Source: Streptoverticillium olivoreticuli subsp. olivoreticuli
GTDB taxonomy: Bacteria > Actinomycetota > Actinomycetes > Streptomycetales > Streptomycetaceae
Assembly: GCF_003391135.1 (NCBI RefSeq)
Contig: NZ_CP031455.1
Location: 4,619,001-4,683,000, forward strand
Direction: 5' to 3'
DNA length: 64,000 bases
The position numbers and the translations under genes were made by a program. Below are positions 8,722-16,821 of the stretch, piece after piece. A model generated the notes under the pieces. It made no database searches. It worked only from the letters and a program-made list of their open reading frames with translations, and was not told the origin of the DNA. Position 1 is the first letter of the stretch. Every line of letters begins with the position of its first letter.

Positions 8722-9576
8722 TCAGCAGCAACCCGCGCCCGGCAGCGTTCGCTTGTTGCGCGCCTCGCGGTTGCGGGCGGCGAGCTCGGAGTCGGCCGGG
8801 TAGCCGACCTCCTCCAGCGTCAGCCCGTGCGGCCGCACCACGTGCACCGCCGAATCGCGGACCCGCGCGGCGAGCACCTTGCCCGGCCAGTCCACCGGCC
8901 GGTGCCCGTCGCCGACGAACAGCAGCGCGCCCACCAGCGAGCGCACCATGTTGTGGCAGAAAGCGTCCGCCTTCACAGTCGCGGTGACGACACCCGACGC
9001 GTCGCGCTCCCAACTCAAGCGCTGGAGCGTGCGGATGGTCGTCGCGCCCTCGCGCTTCTTGCAGTACGCGGCGAAGTCGTGCTCCCCGAGCAGCGCGCGC
9101 GAGGCCTCGTTCATCGCGTCGACGTCCAACGGCCAGTCGTGCCACAGGACATGACCGCGCAGCAGCGGATCGACACCGCCCACGTGGTCGGTCACCCGAT
9201 AGGCGTACCGCCGCCAGATCGCCGAGAAGCGGGCGTTGAAACCGGCCGGCGCCTCCGCGACCTTCCACACCCGTACGTCGTGCGACAGCCGTCCGGCGAG
9301 CCGGCGCAGCAGCTTCTCCTCGTGCTCGGCCCACAGCTCGGCCGGCAGGTCGACGTGCGCGACCTGGCCACGGGCGTGCACCCCGGAGTCCGTACGGCCC
9401 GCGACCGTCAGCTCATAGGTCTCGGACGACCGCGTCACCGTACGGAGGGCGGACTCGATCTCGCCCTGCACGGTGCGCAGGCCCGAGCGCTGCTTGGCCC
9501 AGCCGGAGAAGTCCTTGCCGTCGTACGACAGATCCAGCCGCACCCGCACAAAGCCGGGCTCAACTTCGTCACTCAC
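8722..9576 (-). CDS. truA: tRNA pseudouridine synthase A
   Basis: Makes pseudouridine at positions 38-40 of tRNA anticodon arms. 284 residues, family length. The catalytic aspartate is in AGRTDSGVHA; other TruA landmarks are RRYAYRV and KADAFCHNMVRSLVGA. GTG start at 9576 behind AGAGGAA. It follows rplQ on the same strand, an arrangement common in Streptomyces, with a hairpin between them. Confidence 0.96.
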   Translation of the reverse strand: MSDEVEPGFVRVRLDLSYDGKDFSGWAKQRSGLRTVQGEIESALRTVTRSSETYELTVAGRTDSGVHARGQVAHVDLPAELWAEHEEKLLRRLAGRLSHDVRVWKVAEAPAGFNARFSAIWRRYAYRVTDHVGGVDPLLRGHVLWHDWPLDVDAMNEASRALLGEHDFAAYCKKREGATTIRTLQRLSWERDASGVVTATVKADAFCHNMVRSLVGALLFVGDGHRPVDWPGKVLAARVRDSAVHVVRPHGLTLEEVGYPADSELAARNREARNKRTLPGAGCC

Positions 9577-9600
9577 CGCGTTCCTCTTTCAGAAAATGCG

Positions 9601-9635
9601 GGACGGGCCCGCCCCCGAAGGGAGCGGACCCGTCC
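9601..9635 (-). terminator. Hairpin between rplQ and truA
   Basis: GGACGGGCCCGC and GCGGACCCGTCC pair over 12 bases with one mismatch. It probably ends, or partly attenuates, the alpha operon transcript before truA. Confidence 0.65.
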
Positions 9636-9654
9636 ACTGCACGCATCAGATGCG

Positions 9655-10119
9655 TCAGGCGTCCTTGGACTCCTCGGCCGGAGCCTCGGCAGCAGCCTCG
9701 GACTCCTTGACCGCACGCTTGGTGGCGGCCTCGGCCTCGGCGACGGTCGCCTTCTTCGCGATCTCGCCCTCGACGAGCTCGATCACGGCCATCGGGGCGT
9801 TGTCGCCACGACGGTTGCCGATCTTGGTGATACGGGTGTAGCCACCCGGACGCTCGGCGAAGCGCGGAGCGATCTCGGTGAAGAGCACGTGCACGATGCC
9901 CTTGTCCGTGATCGTCTGAAGAACCTGGCGACGGTTGTGGATGTCGCCCTTCTTCGCCTTGGTGATCAGACGCTCGGCCACGGGGCGCAGGCGACGGGCC
10001 TTGGCCTCGGTGGTGGTGATGCGGCCGTGCTCGAAGAGCGACTTGGCGAGGTTCGCCAGCATCAGCTTCTCGTGCGCGGCACCGCCGCCCAGACGGGCAC
10101 CCTTGGTGGGACGCGGCAT
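9655..10119 (-). CDS. rplQ: 50S ribosomal protein L17 (bL17)
   Basis: Large-subunit protein near the tunnel exit. 154 residues: the first 120 are the L17 fold (MPRPTKGARLGGGAAHE), and the last 35 form an Ala/Glu-rich acidic tail (AAAEAPAEESKDA) typical of actinobacteria and absent from the shorter E. coli protein. Last gene of the alpha operon, 97 nt after rpoA. Confidence 0.97.
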   Translation of the reverse strand: MPRPTKGARLGGGAAHEKLMLANLAKSLFEHGRITTTEAKARRLRPVAERLITKAKKGDIHNRRQVLQTITDKGIVHVLFTEIAPRFAERPGGYTRITKIGNRRGDNAPMAVIELVEGEIAKKATVAEAEAATKRAVKESEAAAEAPAEESKDA

Positions 10120-10216
10120 GGTGTTTCTCCTTGATTCTCTGCACCGGCCGTATCAGGTACCGATGTCAGGTCCCGGTGGGCGGTTGCCCACCAGAAGTTT
10201 GAGCGAGCCCTACGGC

Positions 10217-11239
10217 TCAGTACTGCTCGGTCTCCACGAAACCCGCGTCCGCGTCGTCGTCGGCGCCAAAGGCGTCGGCGGCGGCGGTCGGGTCGAATCC
10301 GGGCGGGCTGTCCTTGAGCGCCAGGCCCATGCCGGCCAGCTTCGCCTTGACCTCGTCGATCGACTTCGCACCGAAGTTGCGGATGTCGAGCAGGTCGGCC
10401 TCGGAGCGGGCGACGAGCTCACCCACGGAGTGGATGCCCTCGCGCTTGAGGCAGTTGTACGACCGAACGGTGAGCTCGAGCTCCTCGATCGGCAGCGCCA
10501 GGTCGGCGGCCAGGGCGGCGTCCGTCGGGGACGGGCCCATGTCGATGCCCTCGGCGTCGATGTTGAGCTCGCGGGCCAGACCGAACAGCTCGACCAGGGT
10601 CTTGCCGGCGGACGCCATGGCGTCACGCGGGCGCATGGCCTGCTTGGTCTCGACGTCGACGATCAGCTTGTCGAAGTCGGTGCGCTGCTCGACACGAGTC
10701 GCCTCGACCTTGTACGTGACCTTGAGCACCGGGGAGTAGATGGAGTCGACCGGGATACGGCCGATCTCCTGGCCCACCTGCTTGTTCTGCACGGCGGAGA
10801 CGTAGCCGCGACCGCGCTCGACGGTCAGCTCCATCTCCAGCTTGCCCTTGGCGTTCAGCGTCGCCAGGACCAGGTCCGGGTTGTGGACCTCGACACCGGC
10901 CGGCGGGGCGATGTCCGCGGCGGTGACCAGGCCGGGGCCCTGCTTGCGCAGGTACATCACGACCGGCTCGTCGTGCTCCGAGGAGACGACCAGCTGCTTG
11001 ATGTTCAGGATGAGGTCGGTGACGTCCTCCTTGACGCCCGGCACGGTGGTGAACTCGTGCAGGACACCGTCGATGCGGATGGACGTGACAGCCGCACCCG
11101 GGATCGAGGAGAGGAGCGTACGACGCAGGGAGTTACCGAGGGTGTAGCCGAAGCCCGGCTCCAGCGGCTCGATCACGAACCGGGAGCGGAACTCGTCGAC
11201 GACCTCTTCGGTCAGCGAGGGGCGCTGAGCGATCAGCAT
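10217..11239 (-). CDS. rpoA: RNA polymerase alpha subunit
   Basis: 340 residues. N-terminal domain (about 1-225) carries GNSLRRTLLSSIPGAA for dimer and beta/beta' assembly; the C-terminal domain (about 245-320) has ELTVRSYNCLKREGI and IRNFGAKSIDEV for UP-element DNA and activator contact. An acidic tail follows. I chose ATG at 11239 (MLIAQRP) because AAGGAT lies about 10 nt upstream and this is the known actinobacterial N-terminus; a start three codons earlier is possible. The gene order rpsK-rpoA has no rpsD between. Confidence 0.98.
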   Translation of the reverse strand: MLIAQRPSLTEEVVDEFRSRFVIEPLEPGFGYTLGNSLRRTLLSSIPGAAVTSIRIDGVLHEFTTVPGVKEDVTDLILNIKQLVVSSEHDEPVVMYLRKQGPGLVTAADIAPPAGVEVHNPDLVLATLNAKGKLEMELTVERGRGYVSAVQNKQVGQEIGRIPVDSIYSPVLKVTYKVEATRVEQRTDFDKLIVDVETKQAMRPRDAMASAGKTLVELFGLARELNIDAEGIDMGPSPTDAALAADLALPIEELELTVRSYNCLKREGIHSVGELVARSEADLLDIRNFGAKSIDEVKAKLAGMGLALKDSPPGFDPTAAADAFGADDDADAGFVETEQY

Positions 11240-11300
11240 GCGAAGCATCCTTCAGTCATGGACACCCACTATTTGATGTCCTGAGGTACTACAAGGGTAC

Positions 11301-11332
11301 GGGCGGTACGGCTCCGAAGAGCCGTACCGCCC
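11301..11332 (-). promoter_or_regulatory. UUCG-capped hairpin in the rpsK-rpoA gap
   Basis: Read on the minus strand, GGGCGGTACGGCTC pairs perfectly with GAGCCGTACCGCCC (14 bp) around TTCG closed by a C-G pair, the extra-stable tetraloop. No T-run follows, so it may be an RNA-processing, stabilising or attenuation element within the operon. Confidence 0.7.
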
Positions 11333-11366
11333 AGACCTTCAAGGCAACCGCGAGAGCGGCGCTGCG

Positions 11367-11442
11367 TCAGACGCGGCGGCGCAGGTCACCTCCGCTCACG
11401 CGGAGAAGCCCATCGCCGATCGCGGATCAGACGCGGCGGCGC
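11367..11442 (-). repeat. Direct repeat of the rpsK 3' end
   Basis: The last 16 nt of rpsK including its stop (11427-11442) recur exactly at 11367-11382, 60 nt downstream in transcript direction and in the same reading frame. Reading through the rpsK TGA would add 19 residues and end in the same RRRV-stop. Confidence 0.85.
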
Positions 11443-11831
11443 TTCGGCGGACGGCAGCCGTTGTGCGGCGTGGGGGTGACGTCCTGGATCGAGCCGACCT
11501 CGAGGCCGGTCGCCTGGAGCGAACGGATGGCGGTCTCGCGACCGGAACCCGGGCCCTTGACGAAGACGTCAACCTTGCGCATGCCGTGCTCCTGCGCGCG
11601 ACGGGCAGCCGACTCGGCGGCCATCTGCGCGGCGAACGGAGTGGACTTGCGGGAGCCCTTGAAGCCGACGTGGCCGGCGGAGGCCCAGGAGATCACGTTG
11701 CCGGACGGGTCCGTGATCGAAACGATGGTGTTGTTGAACGTGCTCTTGATGTGCGCGTGGCCGTGAGCGACGTTCTTCTTTTCCTTGCGACGCACCTTCT
11801 TGGCTGCGCCCTGACGTCCCTTGGGGGGCAT
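11427..11831 (-). CDS. rpsK: 30S ribosomal protein S11 (uS11)
   Basis: Platform protein of the small subunit next to the E site and the anti-Shine-Dalgarno end of 16S rRNA. 134 residues with HIKSTFNNTIVSITD, VKGPGSGRETAIR and the conserved end GCRPPKRRRV. 68 nt after rpsM, alpha operon. The downstream in-frame repeat of its C-terminal codons is unusual. Confidence 0.98.
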   Translation of the reverse strand: MPPKGRQGAAKKVRRKEKKNVAHGHAHIKSTFNNTIVSITDPSGNVISWASAGHVGFKGSRKSTPFAAQMAAESAARRAQEHGMRKVDVFVKGPGSGRETAIRSLQATGLEVGSIQDVTPTPHNGCRPPKRRRV

Positions 11832-11899
11832 GTCTTACTCCTGTGGAGTGGAGGTGATCGGTCCTACAGCGAAGACCGCTGGTGAGCGTCCGCTGAGGA

Positions 11900-12280
11900 C
11901 TACTTCTTGCCCGGCTTCTTCTTGCCGGCGATCGCGCGACGCGGGCCCTTGCGGGTACGAGCGTTCGTGCTGGTGCGCTGACCGTGGACCGGCAGGCCAC
12001 GACGGTGACGCAGACCCTGGTAGCAGCCGATCTCAACCTTGCGGCGGATGTCGGCCTGGATCTCGCGACGGAGGTCACCCTCGGTCTTGAGGTTGGCGTC
12101 CACGTACTCGCGGATCTTGACCAGGTCCTCTTCGGGAAGGTCACGAACGCGGGCGTTCGGGTTCACACCGGTCGCGGCGAGAGTCGCCTGCGACTGGGTG
12201 CGGCCGATACCGAAGACGTAGGTGAGTGCAACCTCCACGCGCTTGTCGCGCGGGATGTCAACACCGGAAACGCGTGCCAT
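11900..12280 (-). CDS. rpsM: 30S ribosomal protein S13 (uS13)
   Basis: Small-subunit head protein that touches the P-site tRNA and forms bridges to the large subunit. 126 residues; MARVSGVDIPRDKRVEVALTY at the start in broken form, RHRRGLPVHGQRT in the middle, and a very basic tail ending AGKKKPGKK. Alpha operon, after rpmJ. Confidence 0.98.
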   Translation of the reverse strand: MARVSGVDIPRDKRVEVALTYVFGIGRTQSQATLAATGVNPNARVRDLPEEDLVKIREYVDANLKTEGDLRREIQADIRRKVEIGCYQGLRHRRGLPVHGQRTSTNARTRKGPRRAIAGKKKPGKK

Positions 12281-12335
12281 TGACTGGCTCCAGTTGATTC
12301 TCGGGGGTCTTCCACAGTGCCGCTCTCGACCGCCG

Positions 12336-12357
12336 ACCGCTCTTGATCAAGAGCGGT
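12336..12357. repeat. 22-bp perfect palindrome in the rpmJ-rpsM gap
   Basis: ACCGCTCTTGA followed directly by TCAAGAGCGGT. It lies in the 195-nt gap between rpmJ and rpsM, where no gene is visible. Its role is unknown; processing or protein binding are possible. Confidence 0.6.
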
Positions 12358-12475
12358 GGTACGTTCCGAGTCCCCGGCCCCCGCCGGAGGTGTCGCCAGC
12401 CGTGGCTGGACGGGCCCTGCGTATGTACGTATTGCTATGCGTCGCGCGAAGTAACTGCGAAGTGCAGGTTCTGCG

Positions 12476-12589
12476 TCAGCCCTGGCGCTGCTTGTGGCGC
12501 AGGTTGTCGCAGATGACCATGACCCGGCCGTGGCGGCGGATCACCTTGCACTTGTCGCAGATCTTCTTGACGCTCGGCTTGACCTTCAT
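12476..12589 (-). CDS. rpmJ: 50S ribosomal protein L36 (bL36), zinc-binding form
   Basis: 37 residues, MKVKPSVKKICDKCKVI onward. Cys11, Cys14, Cys27 and His32 make the zinc site, so this is the zinc-containing paralogue; actinobacteria often also carry a zinc-free copy elsewhere that is used when zinc is short. Located between infA and rpsM as usual. Confidence 0.95.
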   Translation of the reverse strand: MKVKPSVKKICDKCKVIRRHGRVMVICDNLRHKQRQG

Positions 12590-12648
12590 GGGATGTCAGG
12601 TTCTCCGGGTCAGTGCCGCCACCCCGCGAGAGGGGGCGTCGACAAGAT

Positions 12649-12870
12649 CTACTTGTAGCGGTAGACGATCCGGCCACGCGTCAGGTCGTAGGGAGAGAGC
12701 TCCACGACGACCCGGTCATCCGGGAGAATACGGATGTAGTGCATCCGCATCTTGCCGCTGATGTGCGCGAGGACCTTGTGACCGTTCTGGAGCTCCACCT
12801 TGAACATTGCGTTCGGCAGAGACTCGATCACGGTGCCCTCGATCTCGATGGCACCTTGCTTCTTGGCCAC
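12649..12870 (-). CDS. infA: Translation initiation factor IF-1
   Basis: Binds the 30S A site during initiation. 73 residues of OB fold: AKKQGAIEIEGTVIESLPN, then KMRMHYIRILPGDR-like sequence, here KMRMHYIRILPDDR, ending RGRIVYRYK. I used the GTG at 12870 (VAKKQG) with GAAAGGCG in front; the open frame extends further upstream but the added residues are not IF-1-like. First gene of the alpha operon. Confidence 0.97.
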   Translation of the reverse strand: MAKKQGAIEIEGTVIESLPNAMFKVELQNGHKVLAHISGKMRMHYIRILPDDRVVVELSPYDLTRGRIVYRYK

Positions 12871-12963
12871 GCTTCGCCTTTCGAATCGGCTACCTTGATC
12901 AACTCTCGTGATCGAACATGCCGTACGAACGCAGGCATGCGGATACACGAGAGCCGACGCGTC

Positions 12964-12991
12964 AGTCTACGTCAGGGCAACCCGAAAGACT
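12964..12991 (-). promoter_or_regulatory. Candidate infA promoter
   Basis: On the minus strand TAGACT (12964-12969) fits a -10 box; TTAGTC lies 18 bases upstream as a poor -35. This is in the 177-nt map-infA gap, where an alpha-operon promoter would be expected. Confidence 0.35.
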
Positions 12992-13047
12992 AATCCAGGG
13001 GTGACTGCCCAGCCGCAGAGATCCTTAAGCGGAACCCCTCGCGGTCC

Positions 13048-13884
13048 TTACGCGAGAGGATCCGGGGCGGCCACGATGCCGTACTCCGCCAGCTTCGCCT
13101 TGCCGCCGTCCACCGCGGTCAGGACCAGCGGTCCCTGCTCCGTCACGGCGACCGAGTGCTCCCAGTGGGAGGACCAGGTCATGTCGTCCGTGAGGACCGT
13201 CCAATCGTCCTCCAGGACGTGCGTACGCGCCGTGCCGAGGCTCACCATCGGCTCGATCGCGATGCAGAAGCCGGGGACCAGCTTGGGGCCCTTGCCGCGC
13301 TTTCGGGAGACGTAGTTCAGCAGGTGCGGGTCCATGTGCATCTCGGAGCCGATGCCGTGCCCGCCGTAGTCCTCGATGATCCCGTACTTCCCGGTGGCCG
13401 GGCGGGGCTGGCGGCGGATGTAGCCCTCGATGGCCTTGGAGATGTCCACCAGGCGGTTGCCGTTCTTCACGGCCGCGATGCCGGCCCACATCGATTCCTC
13501 GGTCACCCGGGAGAGCTCGATCAGCTCCGGAGCGTGACCGGTGCCCACGAAGGCCGTGAAGGCCGCGTCGCCGTGCCAGCCGTCGATGATCGCGCCCGCG
13601 TCGATGGAGATGATGTCGCCGTCCTTCAGGACGGTCTTCGTGTCCGGGATGCCGTGGACGACGACCTCGTTCACCGAGGTGCAGATCGTCGCGGGGAAGC
13701 CGCCGTAACCGAGGAAGTTCGACTTCGCGCCGTGCTCGGCGAGCACCTTGCGGGCGACCTCGTCCAGGTCCTTGGTCGTCGCACCCGGCACGGCCGCCTC
13801 CCGGGTGGCCGCGTGAATGGCGGCGACGACCAGCCCCGCCTCGCGCATCTTCGCGATCTGCTCGGGAGTCTTGATCTCCACCAT
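13048..13884 (-). CDS. map: Methionine aminopeptidase, type I
   Basis: Removes the initiator Met from nascent proteins. 278 residues. The five metal ligands are readable: Asp in SIDAGAI, Asp in HGDAAF, His in GGHGIG, Glu in AIEPM and Glu in WEHSVAV. The family pattern YGGFPATICTSVNEVV and HGIP are present. It follows adk, separated by a strong hairpin, so it may be transcribed separately from secY-adk. Confidence 0.97.
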   Translation of the reverse strand: MVEIKTPEQIAKMREAGLVVAAIHAATREAAVPGATTKDLDEVARKVLAEHGAKSNFLGYGGFPATICTSVNEVVVHGIPDTKTVLKDGDIISIDAGAIIDGWHGDAAFTAFVGTGHAPELIELSRVTEESMWAGIAAVKNGNRLVDISKAIEGYIRRQPRPATGKYGIIEDYGGHGIGSEMHMDPHLLNYVSRKRGKGPKLVPGFCIAIEPMVSLGTARTHVLEDDWTVLTDDMTWSSHWEHSVAVTEQGPLVLTAVDGGKAKLAEYGIVAAPDPLA

Positions 13885-13948
13885 GGGGTGCTGCCTCTCT
13901 TGGTGCCGCGTACGGATGGTGCCGCAAACAAAAATTTCTCGGACAACA

Positions 13949-13986
13949 CTACGGCCGCGATGCCCGGTGGGGCATCGCGGCCGTAG
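13949..13986 (-). terminator. Terminator between adk and map
   Basis: Perfect 17-bp arms starting CTACGGCCGCGATGCCC around a four-base loop. In transcript direction it is followed about 15 nt later by an AT-rich run (AAATTTTTGTTTG), unusual here and perhaps part of the map promoter region. Confidence 0.75.
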
Positions 13987-13998
13987 GAGGACCGTGTC

Positions 13999-14655
13999 TC
14001 AGGCGTTCGCGCGGTCCAGAGCGGCCATCGCGCGCTCCGTGACCTCGGCGACCGGACCGAGTGCCGAGATCGTGACCACCAGGCCCTGGGCCTTGTAGTA
14101 GTCGATGATCGGCTCGGTCTGCGTGTGGTAGACCTCGAGGCGGTCACGGACCGTGTCCTCGTGGTCGTCGTCACGCTGGTACAGCTCGCCGCCGCAGGCG
14201 TCGCAGACGCCCTCGGTCTTCGGCGCGTTGTAGATCACGTGGAAGACGTGGCTGCTGTCCCGGCGGCAGATCCGGCGACCGGCGATCCGCTTGACGACCT
14301 CGTCCTCCGGGACCTCCAGGTCCAGGACGGCGTCCAGCCGGAGGTCGTCGGCCTTGAGGATCTCGTCCAGGGATTCGGCCTGGACGAGGTTCCGCGGGAA
14401 GCCGTCGAGCAGGAAGCCGTTCGCGGCGTCCGGCTGCTCCATGCGGTCCTTGGCCATCCCGATGGTGACCTCGTCCGGCACGAGCTGGCCGGCACGCATG
14501 TACTCCTGTGCCTTCTGCCCGAGCGGCGTGCCCTGGCTGATGTTCGCCCGGAAAAGGTCACCCGTCGAGATGTGCGGGATCGCGAGATTCTTGGCGAGGT
14601 ACGCGGCCTGCGTACCCTTGCCGGCGCCGGGCGGCCCGACGAGGACGATTCGCAT
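13999..14655 (-). CDS. adk: Adenylate kinase
   Basis: Interconverts AMP + ATP and 2 ADP. 218 residues. P-loop GPPGAGKGTQ (8-17), AMP site STGDLFR and LDGFPR, and a long LID with cysteines (RRICRRDSSH and CDACGG) that suggests the zinc-stabilised type of Gram-positives. The ATG at 14655 overlaps the secY stop (TGATG), so translation is probably coupled; the ribosome site GAAGGG lies in the secY end. Confidence 0.97.
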   Translation of the reverse strand: MRIVLVGPPGAGKGTQAAYLAKNLAIPHISTGDLFRANISQGTPLGQKAQEYMRAGQLVPDEVTIGMAKDRMEQPDAANGFLLDGFPRNLVQAESLDEILKADDLRLDAVLDLEVPEDEVVKRIAGRRICRRDSSHVFHVIYNAPKTEGVCDACGGELYQRDDDHEDTVRDRLEVYHTQTEPIIDYYKAQGLVVTISALGPVAEVTERAMAALDRANA

Positions 14656-15968
14656 CAGCGGAGGAACCCTTCGTAGTTGCGCTGCTGAAGCTGGCTCTCG
14701 ATCTGCTTCACAGTCTCCAGACCGACACCCACGATGATCAGGATGCTGGTTCCCCCGAACGGGAAGTTCTGGTTTGCCTTGAGTGTGACCAGTGCCACGG
14801 TGGGCACCAGGGCGATCAGCCCCAGGTAGAGAGAGCCGGGCCACGTGATGCGGTTCAGCACGTAGCTCAGGTACTCCGCGGTGGGACGACCGGCCCGGAT
14901 GCCCGGAATGAACCCACCATACTTCTTCATGTTGTCGGCAACTTCTTCGGGGTTGAAGGAGATGGCGACGTAGAAGAAGGCGAAGAAAACGATCAGCAGG
15001 AAGTACGTGACCATGTAGATGGGGTGGTCACCCTTGACGAGGTTGGAGTTGACCCACGTCGCCCAGCCCGCCTTGGAGCCGGTGAACTGCACCAGCAGCG
15101 CCGGGATGTACAGCAGCGACGAGGCGAAGATGACCGGGATCACGCCCGCCTGGTTCACCTTGAGCGGGATGTAGGTCGAGGTGCCGCCGTAGGACCGGCG
15201 GCCGATCATGCGCTTCGCGTACTGCACGGGGATGCGGCGCTGGGCCTGCTCGACGAAGACGACGAGCGCGACCATGGCCAGGCCGCAGACGATGACGAGC
15301 CCGAACTCCAGCCAGCCGCCCATCAGCTTGCCCGCGAGCTTGATGCCCCACAGGCCGCTCGGGAAGCCCGCCGCGATGGACGTGAACATCAGGATCGACA
15401 TGCCGTTGCCGATGCCGCGGTCGGTGATCAGCTCACCGAGCCACATGATCAGGCAGGTGCCCGCGGTCATGGTGATGACCATCATGGCCGTGGCGAAGAT
15501 CGACTTGTCGGGAACGATCTGGTTGCCGACCGCACAGCCGCTGAACAGCGCACCGTTGCTCGCGGTGGCCACCAGACCGGTGCCCTGGAGGATGGCGAGG
15601 GCGACGGTCAGATAACGCGTGTACTGCGTGATCTTCGCCTGCCCCGACTGTCCCTCCTTCTTGAGGGCTTCCAGCCGTGGGATGACGACAGTGAGCAACT
15701 GCAGGATGATGCTCGCCGTGATGTAGGGCATGATCCCGAGCGCGAAGATCGTGACATGCAGCAGCGCGCCGCCGCTGAACATGTTCACGAGGCCGAAGAG
15801 GCCCTGGCCGCTCTTGGCCTGGTCCATACACGTCTGGACGTTGGCATAACTGACGCCCGGCACCGGCACGTGCGCGCCGAGCCTGAAGAGCACCATGATG
15901 CCCAGCGTGAACAGCAGCTTCTTGCGCAGGTCGGGCGTCTTGAACGCTCGGGCGAACGCGGTGAGCAC
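14655..15968 (-). CDS. secY: Protein translocase subunit SecY
   Basis: Channel of the Sec translocon in the inner membrane, partner of SecE (present here at 46390-46680). 437 residues with about ten membrane spans; plug-region VNMFSGGALL, cytoplasmic loops PRLEALKKEG and MIGRRSYGG, and the conserved end QQRNYEGFLR. GTG start at 15968, preceded by GGAGG and a hairpin. The gene follows rplO after a terminator, and overlaps adk. Confidence 0.97.
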   Translation of the reverse strand: MLTAFARAFKTPDLRKKLLFTLGIMVLFRLGAHVPVPGVSYANVQTCMDQAKSGQGLFGLVNMFSGGALLHVTIFALGIMPYITASIILQLLTVVIPRLEALKKEGQSGQAKITQYTRYLTVALAILQGTGLVATASNGALFSGCAVGNQIVPDKSIFATAMMVITMTAGTCLIMWLGELITDRGIGNGMSILMFTSIAAGFPSGLWGIKLAGKLMGGWLEFGLVIVCGLAMVALVVFVEQAQRRIPVQYAKRMIGRRSYGGTSTYIPLKVNQAGVIPVIFASSLLYIPALLVQFTGSKAGWATWVNSNLVKGDHPIYMVTYFLLIVFFAFFYVAISFNPEEVADNMKKYGGFIPGIRAGRPTAEYLSYVLNRITWPGSLYLGLIALVPTVALVTLKANQNFPFGGTSILIIVGVGLETVKQIESQLQQRNYEGFLR

Positions 15969-15981
15969 GGTGCCTCCTGCG

Positions 15982-16005
15982 CCTCTCACGCAGCGACGTG
16001 AGAGG
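15982..16005 (-). promoter_or_regulatory. Hairpin adjoining the secY ribosome site
   Basis: On the minus strand CCTCTCACG pairs with CGTGAGAGG around TCGCTG, ending about six bases before the GGAGG of secY. Its position suggests influence on secY translation or mRNA stability. The rest of the 15969-16181 gap is AT-rich near 16015-16055 and likely holds the secY promoter. Confidence 0.5.
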
Positions 16006-16132
16006 AGACGGTCTTGAGGATCGACGAATACATATCAGTCAAAATCCGCACGGGTCGCCATGCATGACAGTCCGCGCGGAGGTTAACAGTGCACGCCACC
16101 TTACCGGCGACCGTGCCCCCCTTGGAACGACC

Positions 16133-16166
16133 AACCGGGGATGCCCCTTTTGGGACATCCCCGGTT
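16133..16166 (-). terminator. Terminator after rplO
   Basis: AACCGGGGATGCCCC and GGGACATCCCCGGTT pair over 15 bases with one mismatch around TTTT. It separates the spc ribosomal genes from secY-adk. Confidence 0.75.
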
Positions 16167-16181
16167 GTCAGTTCAACGAGC

Positions 16182-16637
16182 TCAGACGAGCTCGGTGACG
16201 CTGCCGCCGGCAGCGGCAATCTTCTCCTTGGCGGAGCCGGAGACGGCGTCAACCGTCACCTGCAGCGCCACGGAGATCTCGCCCTGGCCCAGGACCTTGA
16301 CGAGCTGGTTCTTGCGAACCGCACCCTTGGCGACCAGATCGGCCACCGTGACCTCGCCACCCTGCGGGTAGAGCGCGGCCAGCTTGTCCAGGTTCACGAC
16401 CTGGAACTCGGTACGGAACGGGTTCTTGAAGCCCTTGAGCTTCGGGAGACGCATGTGGAGGGGCATCTGCCCACCCTCGAAGCGCTCCGGAACCTGGTAA
16501 CGGGCCTTGGTGCCCTTGGTACCACGACCTGCGGTCTTACCCTTGGACGCCTCACCACGACCCACACGGGTCTTGGCGGTCTTGGCGCCCGGGGCGGGCC
16601 GGAGGTTGTGGACCTTCAGCGGGTTCTGCTCCGCCAT
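16182..16637 (-). CDS. rplO: 50S ribosomal protein L15 (uL15)
   Basis: Late-assembling large-subunit protein. 151 residues, MAEQNPLKVHNLRPAPGA at the start, then the Gly/Lys-rich KTRVGRGEASKGKTAGRG segment in broken form. ATG at 16637 lies one base after the rpmD stop, with GAGGAGG inside the rpmD end as ribosome site. Last gene of the spc ribosomal run. Confidence 0.97.
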   Translation of the reverse strand: MAEQNPLKVHNLRPAPGAKTAKTRVGRGEASKGKTAGRGTKGTKARYQVPERFEGGQMPLHMRLPKLKGFKNPFRTEFQVVNLDKLAALYPQGGEVTVADLVAKGAVRKNQLVKVLGQGEISVALQVTVDAVSGSAKEKIAAAGGSVTELV

Positions 16638-16638
16638 G

Positions 16639-16821
16639 TCAGTCGACCTCCTCAACCGTCACGAGGTGGCGGACGGTCTGCACCATGCCGCGGATCTCGG
16701 GACGGTCCTCCTTGACGACCACATCGTTCATGCGCTTGAGACCAAGCGAACGAAGGGTGTCGCGGTGGTTCTGCTTGCTACCGATGTAGGACTTGACCTG
16801 CGTGACCTTGAGGCGAGCCAT
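16639..16821 (-). CDS. rpmD: 50S ribosomal protein L30 (uL30)
   Basis: 60 residues, MARLKVTQVKSYIGSKQNHR at the start and PEIRGMVQTVRHLV near the end. The ATG at 16821 overlaps the rpsE stop (TAATG), so it is translationally coupled. Confidence 0.97.
   Translation of the reverse strand: MARLKVTQVKSYIGSKQNHRDTLRSLGLKRMNDVVVKEDRPEIRGMVQTVRHLVTVEEVD

Noticed and set aside
11240..11248. A rpoA start three codons upstream
   Set aside because: AAGGAT is correctly spaced for the ATG at 11239, and the MLIAQRP start matches the known family N-terminus.
12871..12948. An extended N-terminus for infA (26 extra residues)
   Set aside because: The added residues lack IF-1 similarity, and GTG at 12870 has a ribosome site and gives the standard 73 residues.
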